A stretch of DNA of 64,000 nt from Clostridium_AF sediminicola (GCF_050402865.1 NZ_BAABMF010000015.1:58326-122325), one strand, 5' to 3'. Numbered from the stretch's first letter, positions 16,121-26,193 are shown. Made by a program: numbers and translations. Notes: generated by a model from the sequence alone, not told the origin.

Positions 16121-16171
16121 AAAAACAGTAAGGACGAAACTTAAATATGTTTCGTTCTTACTGTTTTTGCT
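16121..16171. terminator. bidirectional terminator after uxuB
   Basis: AAAACAGTAAG-ACGAAAC pairs with GTTTCGT-CTTACTGTTTT with one G-T type mismatch and is flanked by A and T tracts. It works for uxuB on plus and the MATE gene on minus. Confidence 0.88.
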
Positions 16172-16217
16172 TTAATAAGTCATTGTTTAAAAGATTTCAA
16201 TATCTGGTAAGGGCCTA

Positions 16218-17624
16218 CTATATTTCAGTAGGGCTTAAAGTTTGTACTTTCTTTGTAATACTTTCCTCGTAATTATCTTCTTCGATTTTTGTACTCAATT
16301 TTTTTATTGCTCTATTTAATAAAATATAGGTTATTAGAAAAGAAATGAAATCTGCTATAGGTCCTACTATCCAAACCCCTGTCAAACCCCAGAATTGTGG
16401 GACTATTAATATAAGAGGGATTAATAAAATCACCTGTCTCAATAATGATAATAGCATAGATATTTTTGCTTTTCCTATAGCCTGAAAATAATTTGAACCA
16501 ACAATTTGATATCCTATTATTGGTAACATAATCAAATATATTCTTAATCCAGTAGAACCAATTGAAATTAACTCACTACTTTCACTATTAAACAATTTTA
16601 TAATATTTTCAGGAAACAACTCTATGATAATTAAAGCAACTGATGAAATTATCACTGCACTTAAAATGGCAAGATTTAAAGTTTGTTTAACTCTTATATA
16701 ACTTTTAGCTCCATAATTATAACCTATTATTGGTTGTGATGCTTGATTTATTGCAATAATTGACATGATAATCAACGTAGCTACACTAGTCATTATGCCC
16801 ATGGCACTAACGGCCATATCCCCTCCGTAATTAATCAATTGTTTGTTAAATAGAACATTTACAACGGAGCCTGCTACCTGCATCGCAAATGGAGCCATAC
16901 CGATAGCTATTATCTCTTTTATGATTCTTAAGTCCAATTTCATATTTTGAAATTTCAATTTCAATACGCTTCTACTTGATAAGAAATGCATTATTACCCA
17001 AATTGAGTTAATAGTCATAGCAATTACTGTAGCTAGAGCGGCGCCTTTTGTTCCCATGTTTAAACCTAATACAAATATAGCATCCAAAATAATATTTGAA
17101 ATGGCTCCAATTAACATAGTGACCATTGCAATAACGGCATCTCCTGAAGATCTTATGCAGTTATTCATCCCAAAACCTATATTTTGCATAACTGTTCCAA
17201 ATAAAATAATAGAAAGATACTGCTGTGCATAGGCTATAGTATTCTCACTTGAACCAAAAGACATGAGCATGGGTGTTTTAATAATAAATGCTATAAGACT
17301 AATAAATATAGAAGCAATAATCAATAATATAAATGTATTTCCAAGAACTTTCTCTGCCTTTTCCTTATTTTCTTTACCTAGATTAATGGAAATTAAAACT
17401 CCGCCACCCATACCAAATAGCATACCAAATCCTGATGTAATTATCATTATCGGAAAAGCTACACTGAGTGCTGCAAGAGCATAGGGTCCAACAGCATTTC
17501 CTATAAAAATTCTATCAACTATATTGTACAAAGCATTAACTAAAACTCCAACAATTGCTGGAACGAAATATTTTAATAATAATTTTGGTATTTTTTCATT
17601 TTTCAACTCATAAATATTTTTCAT
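16218..17624 (-). CDS. MATE-family multidrug efflux transporter
   Basis: This 468-residue protein has about 12 transmembrane helices in two similar halves. The opening LKYFVPAIVGVLVNALYNIV with DRIFIGNAVGP, and PIIGYNYGAK at the start of the second half, are MATE hallmarks. It would export cationic or amphipathic compounds using a Na+ or H+ gradient. It starts behind AAAGGGGAT, 140 bases downstream of a MarR regulator on the same strand, and the gap carries a palindrome matching the one before marR. The pair looks like an inducible drug-resistance unit. Confidence 0.9.
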   Translation of the reverse strand: MKNIYELKNEKIPKLLLKYFVPAIVGVLVNALYNIVDRIFIGNAVGPYALAALSVAFPIMIITSGFGMLFGMGGGVLISINLGKENKEKAEKVLGNTFILLIIASIFISLIAFIIKTPMLMSFGSSENTIAYAQQYLSIILFGTVMQNIGFGMNNCIRSSGDAVIAMVTMLIGAISNIILDAIFVLGLNMGTKGAALATVIAMTINSIWVIMHFLSSRSVLKLKFQNMKLDLRIIKEIIAIGMAPFAMQVAGSVVNVLFNKQLINYGGDMAVSAMGIMTSVATLIIMSIIAINQASQPIIGYNYGAKSYIRVKQTLNLAILSAVIISSVALIIIELFPENIIKLFNSESSELISIGSTGLRIYLIMLPIIGYQIVGSNYFQAIGKAKISMLLSLLRQVILLIPLILIVPQFWGLTGVWIVGPIADFISFLITYILLNRAIKKLSTKIEEDNYEESITKKVQTLSPTEI

Positions 17625-17708
17625 AAATATCCCCTTTAGACTATTAGTTTAAATTCTACGTATAATTTTATATTTGGTTACTCATTATCTTTATGAAATA
17701 CGCGAATC

Positions 17709-17732
17709 ATTTATTTAGATAGCTAAATAAAT
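17709..17732. promoter_or_regulatory. putative MarR operator before the MATE gene
   Basis: ATTTATTTAG and CTAAATAAAT are 10-bp arms around ATAG. The core TTTAGATAGCTAAA differs by one base from the palindrome before marR (18231-18254), so both are probably bound by the MarR protein between them. Confidence 0.65.
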
Positions 17733-17764
17733 AAAGATAAAAAAATTCCCTAGTAGGAAATTCT

Positions 17765-18196
17765 TTAATCTAAAGTAACGTTTTTATTAGCTATTTTTAA
17801 TAACCTTAAAAATTCATTGGCCTCTGTATCATCTAATCCTTTTATAAGCGTGCTCTCTAACGATTTTATTATTTCACAAGATTTTTGTTCAAGACTTATT
17901 CCTTTTTCAGTTAAGAATATTAACTTAGCTCTTGCATCGGATGAATCATATTTTCTAATAACCATATCTTTTTTTTCTAATATATCAATTAGCTTTGTTA
18001 ATGAAGAAGGTTTTATATTCATACTATTTGAAATTTCTTTTTGAGTAATCCCATCTTTATTCCATAAGCATTTTAAAACTTTCCACTGAGAAGATGTGAG
18101 TTCCCATGAATTTAATTCTTCATCGTGTAATAATCTTAAATTATGTGCTATTCTAAAAATATAATACCCTGGCAGTTCAGTTGTATTTAATTTCAT
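17765..18196 (-). CDS. MarR-family transcriptional regulator
   Basis: This 143-residue winged-helix regulator has dimerisation helices at both ends, a recognition region around LTSSQWKVLKCLW to SSLTKLIDILEKK, and a wing with DSSDARAKLIFLTEKG, the D-x-R pattern of MarR proteins. These dimers bind short palindromes and leave DNA when a phenolic or other ligand binds. Upstream lies a perfect 24-bp palindrome and downstream a near-identical one before the MATE exporter. Repression of itself and of the exporter is the likely role. Confidence 0.88.
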   Translation of the reverse strand: MKLNTTELPGYYIFRIAHNLRLLHDEELNSWELTSSQWKVLKCLWNKDGITQKEISNSMNIKPSSLTKLIDILEKKDMVIRKYDSSDARAKLIFLTEKGISLEQKSCEIIKSLESTLIKGLDDTEANEFLRLLKIANKNVTLD

Positions 18197-18230
18197 TTAA
18201 TCACCTAAAATAAATATTCTAATTAAAATT

Positions 18231-18254
18231 AAATATTTAGATATCTAAATATTT
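18231..18254. promoter_or_regulatory. perfect 24-bp palindrome, MarR autoregulatory operator
   Basis: The arms AAATATTTAGAT and ATCTAAATATTT are exact reverse complements without a spacer, 34 bases upstream of the marR start codon. The centre matches the palindrome before the MATE gene at 14 of 15 core positions. Confidence 0.72.
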
Positions 18255-18354
18255 TTGAACTATAATAATAGTATACTACTTAAATCTAAAAATCAAGTTT
18301 ATTTAAAAATTATCTTCTAAGTAAATGTTGAATTCACAGTAGAATCTCTATAAG

Positions 18355-19599
18355 TTACAAATCTGTCTGCCTTATTTTTTTAATATATTGAGAAGGGGTT
18401 ATTGATGTGATTTTCTTAAAAACTCTACTAAAATAATTCAGATTACTGAATCCAATCATTAACGCAATTTCAGTAAGAGAGATATTACCTCTTTCTAGAT
18501 ATAATTTTGCTTCGTCTACTCTTTTTTGATTAATATAATCTATTACAGTCAGATTTGTGTCCTTTTTAAATTGCCGTGAAAGATGGGAGGGATTCACATG
18601 TATCTCCTCAGCTATACTTTTAAGGCTCAAGTTGGTTTGGATATTAAGATTTATATAATCCACAGCCTTTTTAACAATAGAACTGTAATTACTTGTAGAA
18701 AACATTCTCACAACATCACAATATTCATTTATCATTATAGTTTGCAATTTTTTTAAATAAGGTAGATTTGGAGCCCTTTCAATCATAATTGCAAATTTTT
18801 CTGATATGTTATGAAGATAAATTGGATGAACACCACCTCTTTCAGCTGCAACTCTAAATAATGAGTTTGATGTTAATGATAAATTTTTTAGAGATCTAAT
18901 AGGACTTTCAGGGATTCTATCATTAAAATTAAAAAAAGTATTAGTTTCTTTAAGAATACGATTTACTTCATCGTTATCTCCTTTTGAAATAGCGTTCATC
19001 AGATTTTTTTCATATTTATATCTATACTCTATAATATTTTTACTTTCAGCTATAGTAGTCTTTATTTCCTCCTTATTAATTATTGGATTAATTATATCAG
19101 AGGTTATTAGTTCAGAATCAATATGGGAATGCCCGCAGAGATTAACTAACAAATCACCAATATCATTAGAATCATTACCACTTATAACGGGTAATGATTG
19201 ATAAAATTCTTGGAGCTGTTTTCGCTCGCTAATTGGTAGTTTATTATTAGATATAATATCAGTGATAAAATCTCTAGATGGTATAACCGAAATAAAGGGC
19301 CCAATTAAAATAAAACCGTGAAAGGATCTATTTTCCCAGATGCCAGAAGCAATATATTCAAGGCGATAGGAATTTATATAGTAATAGTAGCTAGTAATTG
19401 TATTATTTCTTAGGATATCATTAATATTTTGATAATCATTCTCCAAATTCTGTAGTACTGCTGGAAGATTATGATTAACCAACTGTAAAATTGGATTTCC
19501 ATCCTTATCAATTAACCTAACATCCATTTTAGTAACAGCACTTAATGTATTACATGTTTTAAGCAAATCATTAAAATTAAATTTCATTTTTTCTATCAT
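18355..19599 (-). CDS. AraC-type regulator with a non-cupin N-terminal sensor
   Basis: This 414-residue protein ends with an AraC double helix-turn-helix (about 315-410; LSLKSIAEEIHVNPSHLSRQ, then IGFSNLNYFSRVFKKITSITP). The first 190 residues are not the usual cupin; the pattern VRLIDKDGNP ... GIWENRSFHGFILIGPFIS suggests a PocR/GAF-like ligand domain, tentatively. It is a clear paralogue of the regulator at 29967-31202. It is divergent from the GH2 gene at 19809 with 209 bases between starts, so it probably controls that gene. AAGGTGATATT precedes the ATG. Confidence 0.82.
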   Translation of the reverse strand: MIEKMKFNFNDLLKTCNTLSAVTKMDVRLIDKDGNPILQLVNHNLPAVLQNLENDYQNINDILRNNTITSYYYYINSYRLEYIASGIWENRSFHGFILIGPFISVIPSRDFITDIISNNKLPISERKQLQEFYQSLPVISGNDSNDIGDLLVNLCGHSHIDSELITSDIINPIINKEEIKTTIAESKNIIEYRYKYEKNLMNAISKGDNDEVNRILKETNTFFNFNDRIPESPIRSLKNLSLTSNSLFRVAAERGGVHPIYLHNISEKFAIMIERAPNLPYLKKLQTIMINEYCDVVRMFSTSNYSSIVKKAVDYINLNIQTNLSLKSIAEEIHVNPSHLSRQFKKDTNLTVIDYINQKRVDEAKLYLERGNISLTEIALMIGFSNLNYFSRVFKKITSITPSQYIKKIRQTDL

Positions 19600-19808
19600 A
19601 ATATCACCTTCTTATACTATCATTACCATTATAATAACAAGTAATCGTTTTATATGCAATATATGTACTAAACTCAATCAAAATTGTATGAGCATTAATA
19701 CAAAATAAATAATATACTTAACTTAGTTGATTATATGACTTAAATAATAAATAAACATATAAATAAGCCTAAACTTTTAAAACTAGGTAAAACGCGGAGG
19801 GAAAAGTA

Positions 19809-22109
19809 ATGAGAAAAATTATTAATATTAATAGTACATGGAAATTCATAAAACAAGATGAAGCTAACGCAATGGAAAAAGTATTTAACGATTCAAGTTG
19901 GGAGGAGGTTAATGTACCTCACACTTGGAATGCTATTGACGGAGCGAATGGATTTGACTTTTATAAAGGTGCTTGTTGGTATAGAAAAGAGTTTGTAATA
20001 GAAACTACAGCACAAGGAAATAAAGTATTTATTGAGTTCAATGGATCTAACAGTATTACTGATGTATATGTAAATGGCCAATATATGGGACAACATAAAG
20101 GTGGATATTCTACATTTAGATTTGATATAAGTGATGTTATTGAATTTGGAGCTAAGAATATACTGGCAGTAAAGGTAGACAATACAGTTGTTGACGATGT
20201 ATATCCTCAAATGGCAGATTTCACATTTTACGGAGGAATCTATCGTGATGTAAATATTGTTATTGCTAATAATGTTCACTTTGATTTAATGGATTATGGT
20301 TCAAAAGGTATCTATATAGTTCAAGAAGATGTGAGGGAAGAGAAAGCTGCATTATCAATTAAATCAAAGTTAGTTAATGATAATGAAGAAGATAAGAAAG
20401 TAAGACTTTGGGCAGATATTTTAGATGCAGAAGGTAATAATGTAGCTTATGCAGCAAAAGAAGAGGTGATAGCTGCAGGAGAAACTAAAGAAGTAGAGAT
20501 GCCAGTTGTTATAGAAAACCCAACATTGTGGAATGGTAGAAAAAATCCTTACATGTATGAAGCAAAAGTGTCTATGGTGAGTTTTAACGATACTGTGGAT
20601 GAGCTATCAATTCCTTTCGGTGTAAGATATTTTGAAGTTGATGCTGATAAAGGATTCTTCTTAAATGGCGAGCATCTTCCGTTAAATGGTGTTTCAAGAC
20701 ATCAAGATAGAAAAGATATGGGTTGGGCAATTATGGAAAAAGAACAAGAAGAAGATATAGAAATAATTAAAGAGGTAGGGGCAACTTCTATTAGATTAGC
20801 TCACTATCAACATAACCAATATTTCTATGATTTATGTGATAAAGAAGGTATGGTTCTATGGGCTGAAATACCATTTATATCTGTTATGTCAAAAACAGAA
20901 TTAGAAGGTATTAATGCTAAACAACAAATGACTGAGTTAATCAGACAAAACTATAACCATCCATCAATTATGTTTTGGGGTATTCAAAATGAAATACAAA
21001 TTAGTGGAGAAAGACCAGAACTTAGAAAACTTGTTAAAGAATTAAATGAGTTAACTAAAAAAGAAGACCCTACTAGATTATCTACTATGGCAAATGTTAT
21101 GTTCGTGCCAGATGAAGATGAATATAATTATATGACAGACATCGTTGGATATAATAAATATTATGGTTGGTATAATGGTAAAGCTGAAGATTTTGCAGGA
21201 TGGCTTGATGGATTCCATAAGACTAATCCTAATGTAAAATTAGGTATATCTGAATACGGTGCAGAAGGTATCTTACAATATCATAGTAATGATCCAAAAG
21301 TAAAAGATTATACAGAAGAATATCATGCTTTATATCATGAAACAGTGTGGAAGATCTTTAAGGAACGCCCTTACCTTTGGTCAACATATGTTTGGAACAT
21401 GTTTGATTTCGGTGCAAATATCAGAGATGAAGGTGGCGTTAAAGGAAGAAATAATAAAGGATTGGTTACTTACGATAGAAAAATTAAAAAAGACGCTTTT
21501 TATATGTATAAAGCACATTGGGCAGATGAAAAGTTTGTGCATATTACAAGCAAGCGTTTTGTAGATAGAGCAGATGATGAAATAAAGGTTAAAGTATATA
21601 CTAACTGTTCTGAATTAACACTTTACGTAAACGGAACTGAGATGGCTACAAAAGCAGGCGATGATAGAATCATTATTTTTGAAAAGGTTGCTTTAAAAGA
21701 TGGAATTAATGAGATTAAAGTAATTGCTAACCAAGATGGTAATAACTTTATAGATGTAGCTAGATTTAATAAAGTAGCTGAGCCAAATGAAAGCTATAAA
21801 GCTCCTGAAGAAGAAGGGGGTGTAGTATCTAACTGGTTTGAGATGCCAGACTTAGATAATGTTGAAGTTGAAGAACTTGAAATTACAGATGATGTATATT
21901 CAACACGTTGTACCTTTGGAGAACTTTATGAAAAAGAAGAAGTTAAAGCAGTGCTTAAAAAGTATCTGGGAGACTTTGATGAGCATCCTATGTTTGGAAT
22001 GGCACAAGCATTTGTAGTTGATAACATGGCTGAATTGGCACCAGAACAATTTAGTGAAAAAATGTTATATACTCTAAATAAAGAATTAACTAAAATTAAA
22101 AAATCATAA
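19809..22109 (+). CDS. glycoside hydrolase family 2 enzyme (beta-galactosidase/beta-glucuronidase type)
   Basis: This 766-residue GH2 enzyme has an N-terminal sugar-binding jelly roll (VPHTWNAIDG, CWYRKEF, VYVNGQYMGQHKGGYSTFRF), an Ig-like domain, and a TIM barrel with acid/base Glu395 (WGIQNEI) and nucleophile Glu482 (ISEYGAEG). The RNNKGLVTYDRK segment aligns with the N-x-K region of beta-glucuronidase but also occurs in galactosidases, so the sugar is uncertain. About 170 extra C-terminal residues follow the barrel. No signal peptide, so it acts in the cytoplasm on imported sugars. GCGGAGGG precedes the ATG. Confidence 0.88.
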   Translation: MRKIININSTWKFIKQDEANAMEKVFNDSSWEEVNVPHTWNAIDGANGFDFYKGACWYRKEFVIETTAQGNKVFIEFNGSNSITDVYVNGQYMGQHKGGYSTFRFDISDVIEFGAKNILAVKVDNTVVDDVYPQMADFTFYGGIYRDVNIVIANNVHFDLMDYGSKGIYIVQEDVREEKAALSIKSKLVNDNEEDKKVRLWADILDAEGNNVAYAAKEEVIAAGETKEVEMPVVIENPTLWNGRKNPYMYEAKVSMVSFNDTVDELSIPFGVRYFEVDADKGFFLNGEHLPLNGVSRHQDRKDMGWAIMEKEQEEDIEIIKEVGATSIRLAHYQHNQYFYDLCDKEGMVLWAEIPFISVMSKTELEGINAKQQMTELIRQNYNHPSIMFWGIQNEIQISGERPELRKLVKELNELTKKEDPTRLSTMANVMFVPDEDEYNYMTDIVGYNKYYGWYNGKAEDFAGWLDGFHKTNPNVKLGISEYGAEGILQYHSNDPKVKDYTEEYHALYHETVWKIFKERPYLWSTYVWNMFDFGANIRDEGGVKGRNNKGLVTYDRKIKKDAFYMYKAHWADEKFVHITSKRFVDRADDEIKVKVYTNCSELTLYVNGTEMATKAGDDRIIIFEKVALKDGINEIKVIANQDGNNFIDVARFNKVAEPNESYKAPEEEGGVVSNWFEMPDLDNVEVEELEITDDVYSTRCTFGELYEKEEVKAVLKKYLGDFDEHPMFGMAQAFVVDNMAELAPEQFSEKMLYTLNKELTKIKKS

Positions 22110-22113
22110 TAAC

Positions 22114-22152
22114 CAAAAAGGAAGCTGTTGATAGAACAGCTTCCATTTTATT
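22114..22152. terminator. terminator between the GH2 gene and a convergent regulator
   Basis: GGAAGCTGTT (22120-22129) pairs perfectly with AACAGCTTCC (22135-22144). The T tract is stronger on the minus strand (TTTTTGG), so it mainly ends the minus-strand regulator, but it can act both ways. Confidence 0.8.
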
Positions 22153-22161
22153 GTGTTGGAA

Positions 22162-23916
22162 TTAGTAATTATTACTTAAAGATTCTACATACCTTCCTGG
22201 TGTTACATTTTCATATTTCTTAAATACTCTTATAAATGTCATAGTATTTAAATAACCTAAAGTACTTGCGATTTCATTAACTTTATGGTTATTTTTAAGG
22301 AGTTTTTTTGCGTCCATAATTCGATAAGAATGTATATATTTTAGAATAGTATTGCCAGTATCTTTTTTGAATATATTACTGATTTGTGAAGAGGACATAT
22401 CAAAATGTTCTGCTATTTTGTTTACACATAAGTCATGCTTCATATAATTTTTATGTATATAATTTAAAATTTCATTTGTTATTTCTTTGTGATTATTTTT
22501 CTTCTTTTCGTAAGCTGCTTGTAGCACATCTAGAATTTGTATATAACAGTCTTTTATTTCTTCAAGTTCAGGTTTTGGTGATAGATTTGAGAATTTATCT
22601 TCTAATATATTAAGATTTTTAGTGCAAGGATTAGTTTGGTAAACTATAGCATCATAAAGCATAAAACTAACCACAGTTATTTCATTTTCAATTTTAAATG
22701 GTACATCTATTGATAGAGTTAGAATATCAAAGGTAGATAGCAATATAGATTTTGCTAAAGTGTAATTTTTATTATTTAGTGCGTTTTTGAATTTATTACA
22801 TTCTACTAATAATCTACGACATTGCCCCTTTTTTTCATTTTCTATAGATAATTCTTCAAAAGGTATAACTTTATTCTTTCCTAAAACTGTTATATACTTT
22901 GAAGCTATTTCTGCTTCTGAATATCCTTTGCAGAGATTATTAATATCATTTATAGCAGTACTTAATGTAATAGTAACTTTCAGCTTCATCCTATGATGAA
23001 AAAAGTATATAGCTTTATCTAAAATTTTATTGATATGCAGCTTTTCAATATTTACATCATAGCTATCGAAATTAATGATAGATACAATATTATTTTTGTA
23101 AGTGGTTAGATGCACATCATAGGTATTGCCAAACATTTCATTGATAACATTCTCTATAACTAGCTTTTGTAAATCTTTTTCGGTAATTTTTTCTGATTCA
23201 TTAATATGAAATATTGCAATTTGGTAATATGGTTTGTCTAAATTGATATTAAACTTATTTTTTAGTGTCATCAAAGATTGATTAAATTCATTATTTTCTA
23301 TAAGATTTGAAAGTAAAAAGTTTTTATAGGATGCAAATTCTTTTTTTGAGTAATCATTATCTTTATCTATTGTGGCTAAAAGCTTTTTTAAAGATCCTAA
23401 ATTCTTTCTTGAATATAGATAAGATAAATAAATGCTTATTATCAGAGAAGATAGTAATGCTGATATAGAAAGAACTTTTATGTAGTTAGTAGTTAAGTGA
23501 ATGTCTTTATACTTTTTTATAAGTAAGTATGTATTATTATTAGTCGTAATATTAGTAAGACAATATTTAGTTTCATCAACTTCTTCAGTAATAATAGCCT
23601 CTTTATAATATGGTTTAGATAGTGAGTCAAAAATGTGATTGTAACTAGAGTTACTTGTATAAAGTAAATTTCCAAGTCCATCAATAACTATAAATGCCCC
23701 ATCTTTGCTAGCATTAAATCCATCTACAATATTATTATCATATAAAGTTATAGAAGTTTTTAATTCTCCAATAAACTTACTATTCTCTTCGTAACGGAAT
23801 ACGTTTACGATTTTCATACAGAATAATCCTAATATAAAAGCACATACAAAAGATATTAATAAATAAGATAGAAACCATTTGATCAAATTATTATTTTTTA
23901 TTTTATCAAATAACAT
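22162..23916 (-). CDS. membrane-anchored AraC-type regulator
   Basis: This 584-residue protein has an N-terminal transmembrane helix (about 13-35), an extracellular segment of about 100 residues, a second helix (about 140-162) and a cytoplasmic part ending in an AraC double helix-turn-helix (about 485-580; KIAEHFDMSSSQISNIFKKD, STLGYLNTMTFIRVFKKY). Such one-component membrane regulators sense extracellular ligands near glycan-use operons in Firmicutes. I start at ATG 23916 with AGGAGTG 6 bases ahead; the upstream GTG overlaps that site. It is divergent from the operon at 24293 and likely controls it. Confidence 0.85.
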   Translation of the reverse strand: MLFDKIKNNNLIKWFLSYLLISFVCAFILGLFCMKIVNVFRYEENSKFIGELKTSITLYDNNIVDGFNASKDGAFIVIDGLGNLLYTSNSSYNHIFDSLSKPYYKEAIITEEVDETKYCLTNITTNNNTYLLIKKYKDIHLTTNYIKVLSISALLSSLIISIYLSYLYSRKNLGSLKKLLATIDKDNDYSKKEFASYKNFLLSNLIENNEFNQSLMTLKNKFNINLDKPYYQIAIFHINESEKITEKDLQKLVIENVINEMFGNTYDVHLTTYKNNIVSIINFDSYDVNIEKLHINKILDKAIYFFHHRMKLKVTITLSTAINDINNLCKGYSEAEIASKYITVLGKNKVIPFEELSIENEKKGQCRRLLVECNKFKNALNNKNYTLAKSILLSTFDILTLSIDVPFKIENEITVVSFMLYDAIVYQTNPCTKNLNILEDKFSNLSPKPELEEIKDCYIQILDVLQAAYEKKKNNHKEITNEILNYIHKNYMKHDLCVNKIAEHFDMSSSQISNIFKKDTGNTILKYIHSYRIMDAKKLLKNNHKVNEIASTLGYLNTMTFIRVFKKYENVTPGRYVESLSNNY

Positions 23917-24090
23917 GAATATCACTCCTAAAAAATTATAATATTACTTCTTTGTAGTAAGATATATTTCTTTGAAATAATAACAGATTATCATAGCAAC
24001 ATAATAAGTATATACATTATTATTAAATATTGCTCTTATTATTTTGACTTAATTAGCACAATTGTTGCTATTTTGAAAAATATATAATTT

Positions 24091-24160
24091 TGGTATTAAT
24101 TTCCTATAAATGCTTTAAAAACTTTGGTATATGAAAAAATGTATATAAAAAAAATGGTAT
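24091..24160. promoter_or_regulatory. three spaced TGGTAT repeats before the oxidoreductase operon
   Basis: TGGTAT occurs at 24091, 24125 and 24155, spaced 34 and 30 bases, on the same strand. AraC-type proteins often bind direct half-sites on the same helix face. The 376-base gap between the two start codons (23917-24292) otherwise holds AT-rich DNA with no other clear element. Low-certainty operator candidate. Confidence 0.35.
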
Positions 24161-24292
24161 ATTAAGATTCTTATATTTTGGGCATTAGATTGAAATAACT
24201 AACATAGATGAAATTCAAGGTAAAGAATAGTATATTTACCGTCTAAGTGGCCAGAAGGTAAAATCAAATTGAGAAGGAGGTGAAGCAATTCT

Positions 24293-25276
24293 ATGTTACG
24301 GACAGGTGTTATTGGCTGCGGTGTAATTTCTTTAGTTCATATTCCTATTATTATAAACAATAAAAATACTAAGTTAGTATGCGTTAGTGATATTGATACT
24401 AATAAACTTAAAGAACTTGAAGAGAAGCATCAGTGTAAAGGATACCAAGATTATAAAACAATGATAGATGAAGAAAATCTTGATGTTGTACACATATGTA
24501 CTCCTCATTATCTGCATAAGGAAATGATTATATATGCATTAGAAAAAGGTGTCAATGTATTATGTGAAAAACCCGTTGTTATGAATATGAAAGAAGCATC
24601 TCAGGTAGAAAAAGTGTTGGAAAAGAGTAGCACAAAGTTAGGTGTTGTTCTTCAAAATAGATTAAACCCTACATCTATTATTCTGAAAAAATATGTTGAT
24701 GAAAAGACATTAGGTGAAGTAAAAGGTATCAGAGCATTTGTGAATTGGTATAGACCTGCTGGTTATTATACGGAAAGTGATTGGAGAGGTAAGTACGCAA
24801 CGGAAGGTGGAGGTGTTTTAATAAACCAAGCCATACACACATTAGACTTAATGCAGTGGCTTGGAGGAGAAATAGAGTGGGTTGAAGGTTCCCATAATAC
24901 AAGATTATTAAGAGACTATATAGAAGTTGAAGATACAGCAGAGGCAATTTTAAAGTATAGTAACGGAGCAATAGGTTTATTCTATGCTACTAACTGCTAT
25001 GTTGATAATAGACCGGTTGAAATAGAAGTATTATTTGAAGAAGGGGCCCTTCGGCTTATAAATAATGCTTTGTATTTACAAAAGGAGAAGTCTTTTGAAT
25101 TGCTTGCTAAAGAACAAGTTACAAAGAGTGTTAAAAATTATTTTGGTATAAGCCATGGAAAGTTAATCCAAAACTTTTATAATGCTGTTTTGAATGATAC
25201 AGATAATTATGTTTCTTTTAATGAAGGTATAAAAGTGTTAAAGCTTATCGAAGAAATAAGAGTAGAGGAAGGTTAA
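24293..25276 (+). CDS. Gfo/Idh/MocA-family oxidoreductase 1
   Basis: This 327-residue NAD(P)-dependent sugar dehydrogenase has an N-terminal Rossmann fold with GVIGCGVISLVHI, the CEKPVVMN motif whose Lys (about 96) is catalytic in the family, and the C-terminal sheet domain with GGGVLINQAIHTLD. These enzymes oxidise sugar hydroxyls, often at C3 of glycosides. It opens an operon with two TIM-barrel isomerase-like proteins and a second oxidoreductase. AAGGAGGTG precedes the ATG. The next gene starts 5 bases after the stop. Confidence 0.88.
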   Translation: MLRTGVIGCGVISLVHIPIIINNKNTKLVCVSDIDTNKLKELEEKHQCKGYQDYKTMIDEENLDVVHICTPHYLHKEMIIYALEKGVNVLCEKPVVMNMKEASQVEKVLEKSSTKLGVVLQNRLNPTSIILKKYVDEKTLGEVKGIRAFVNWYRPAGYYTESDWRGKYATEGGGVLINQAIHTLDLMQWLGGEIEWVEGSHNTRLLRDYIEVEDTAEAILKYSNGAIGLFYATNCYVDNRPVEIEVLFEEGALRLINNALYLQKEKSFELLAKEQVTKSVKNYFGISHGKLIQNFYNAVLNDTDNYVSFNEGIKVLKLIEEIRVEEG

Positions 25277-25281
25277 AATAT

Positions 25282-26163
25282 ATGCAAAATATTTCAATAT
25301 CAGGTTTTTCAGATGAAATTTCTGATAGCTTCGAGGAACAATTAAAAGTAGTTAAAGAATTGGGAATGAAATACATTTCAATTAGAGGATTGAATGGGAA
25401 GAACATTGCAGATTATACAATGGAAGAAGTTACTGATTATATAAAACCAAAATTAGATGAATACGGAATAAAAGTTTCTTCAATAGGTTCTCCTATAGGA
25501 AAAGTATTTATTGATGATGAAGAAGGATATAAAAAACAGTTAAATCAATTAGAAAATATAGTCCGATTTTGTAATGTATTAGATTGTAAATATATCAGAA
25601 TGTTTAGTTTCTATATGCCAAAAGAACAAGCTGTTGATTTTTATAAAGATGAAGTGGTTGAAAAAATAAGTAATTTTGCAAAGATTGCTGAAAAACACAA
25701 TGTTATCTTACTGCATGAAAACGAAAAAGATATTTTTGGAGATACTGATAAACACTGTAAAACAATTTTAGATGAAGTAAATTCTCCATACTTCAAGGCA
25801 ATCTTCGATTTTGCTAATTTTGTACAAGTTCATGTGGATACAGTAGAAGCATATAAACTTCTTAAAGATCACATTGTATATATTCATATAAAAGATGCCG
25901 AAAAAGGTGAAAATCAAAATGTACCATGTGGAACTGGTGATGGTAATATTGAGGTGGTTTTAAATGATATCTTTAAAAATGGATATGAAGGATTTTTAAC
26001 ATTAGAACCACATCTAGCAGTATTTGAATCTTTAAAAGATTTAGAGCTTGAAGATGTAAACGAAATTATCAAAGTTGATAGAGGTCTTACTGGTAAAGAA
26101 GCATATGAATTACAGTATAATTCACTGTTATCAGTATTAAAAAATATAAAGAAAGTAAGTTAA
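25282..26163 (+). CDS. sugar isomerase/epimerase-like TIM-barrel protein 1
   Basis: This 293-residue protein belongs to the xylose-isomerase-like (AP endonuclease 2) superfamily. Likely metal ligands, from the family pattern, are Glu146 (LLHENE), Asp176 (IFDFANF), His202 (YIHIKD) and Glu242 (TLEPHL). Members isomerise or epimerise sugars, and several act as lyases on 3-keto-glycosides made by Gfo/Idh/MocA partners. It lies 5 bases after such an oxidoreductase with ribosome site AGAGGAAGG inside the upstream gene. The substrate cannot be told from sequence. Confidence 0.85.
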   Translation: MQNISISGFSDEISDSFEEQLKVVKELGMKYISIRGLNGKNIADYTMEEVTDYIKPKLDEYGIKVSSIGSPIGKVFIDDEEGYKKQLNQLENIVRFCNVLDCKYIRMFSFYMPKEQAVDFYKDEVVEKISNFAKIAEKHNVILLHENEKDIFGDTDKHCKTILDEVNSPYFKAIFDFANFVQVHVDTVEAYKLLKDHIVYIHIKDAEKGENQNVPCGTGDGNIEVVLNDIFKNGYEGFLTLEPHLAVFESLKDLELEDVNEIIKVDRGLTGKEAYELQYNSLLSVLKNIKKVS

Positions 26164-26193
26164 AAGTAACAAAAATGAATGGAGGACTAAAGA

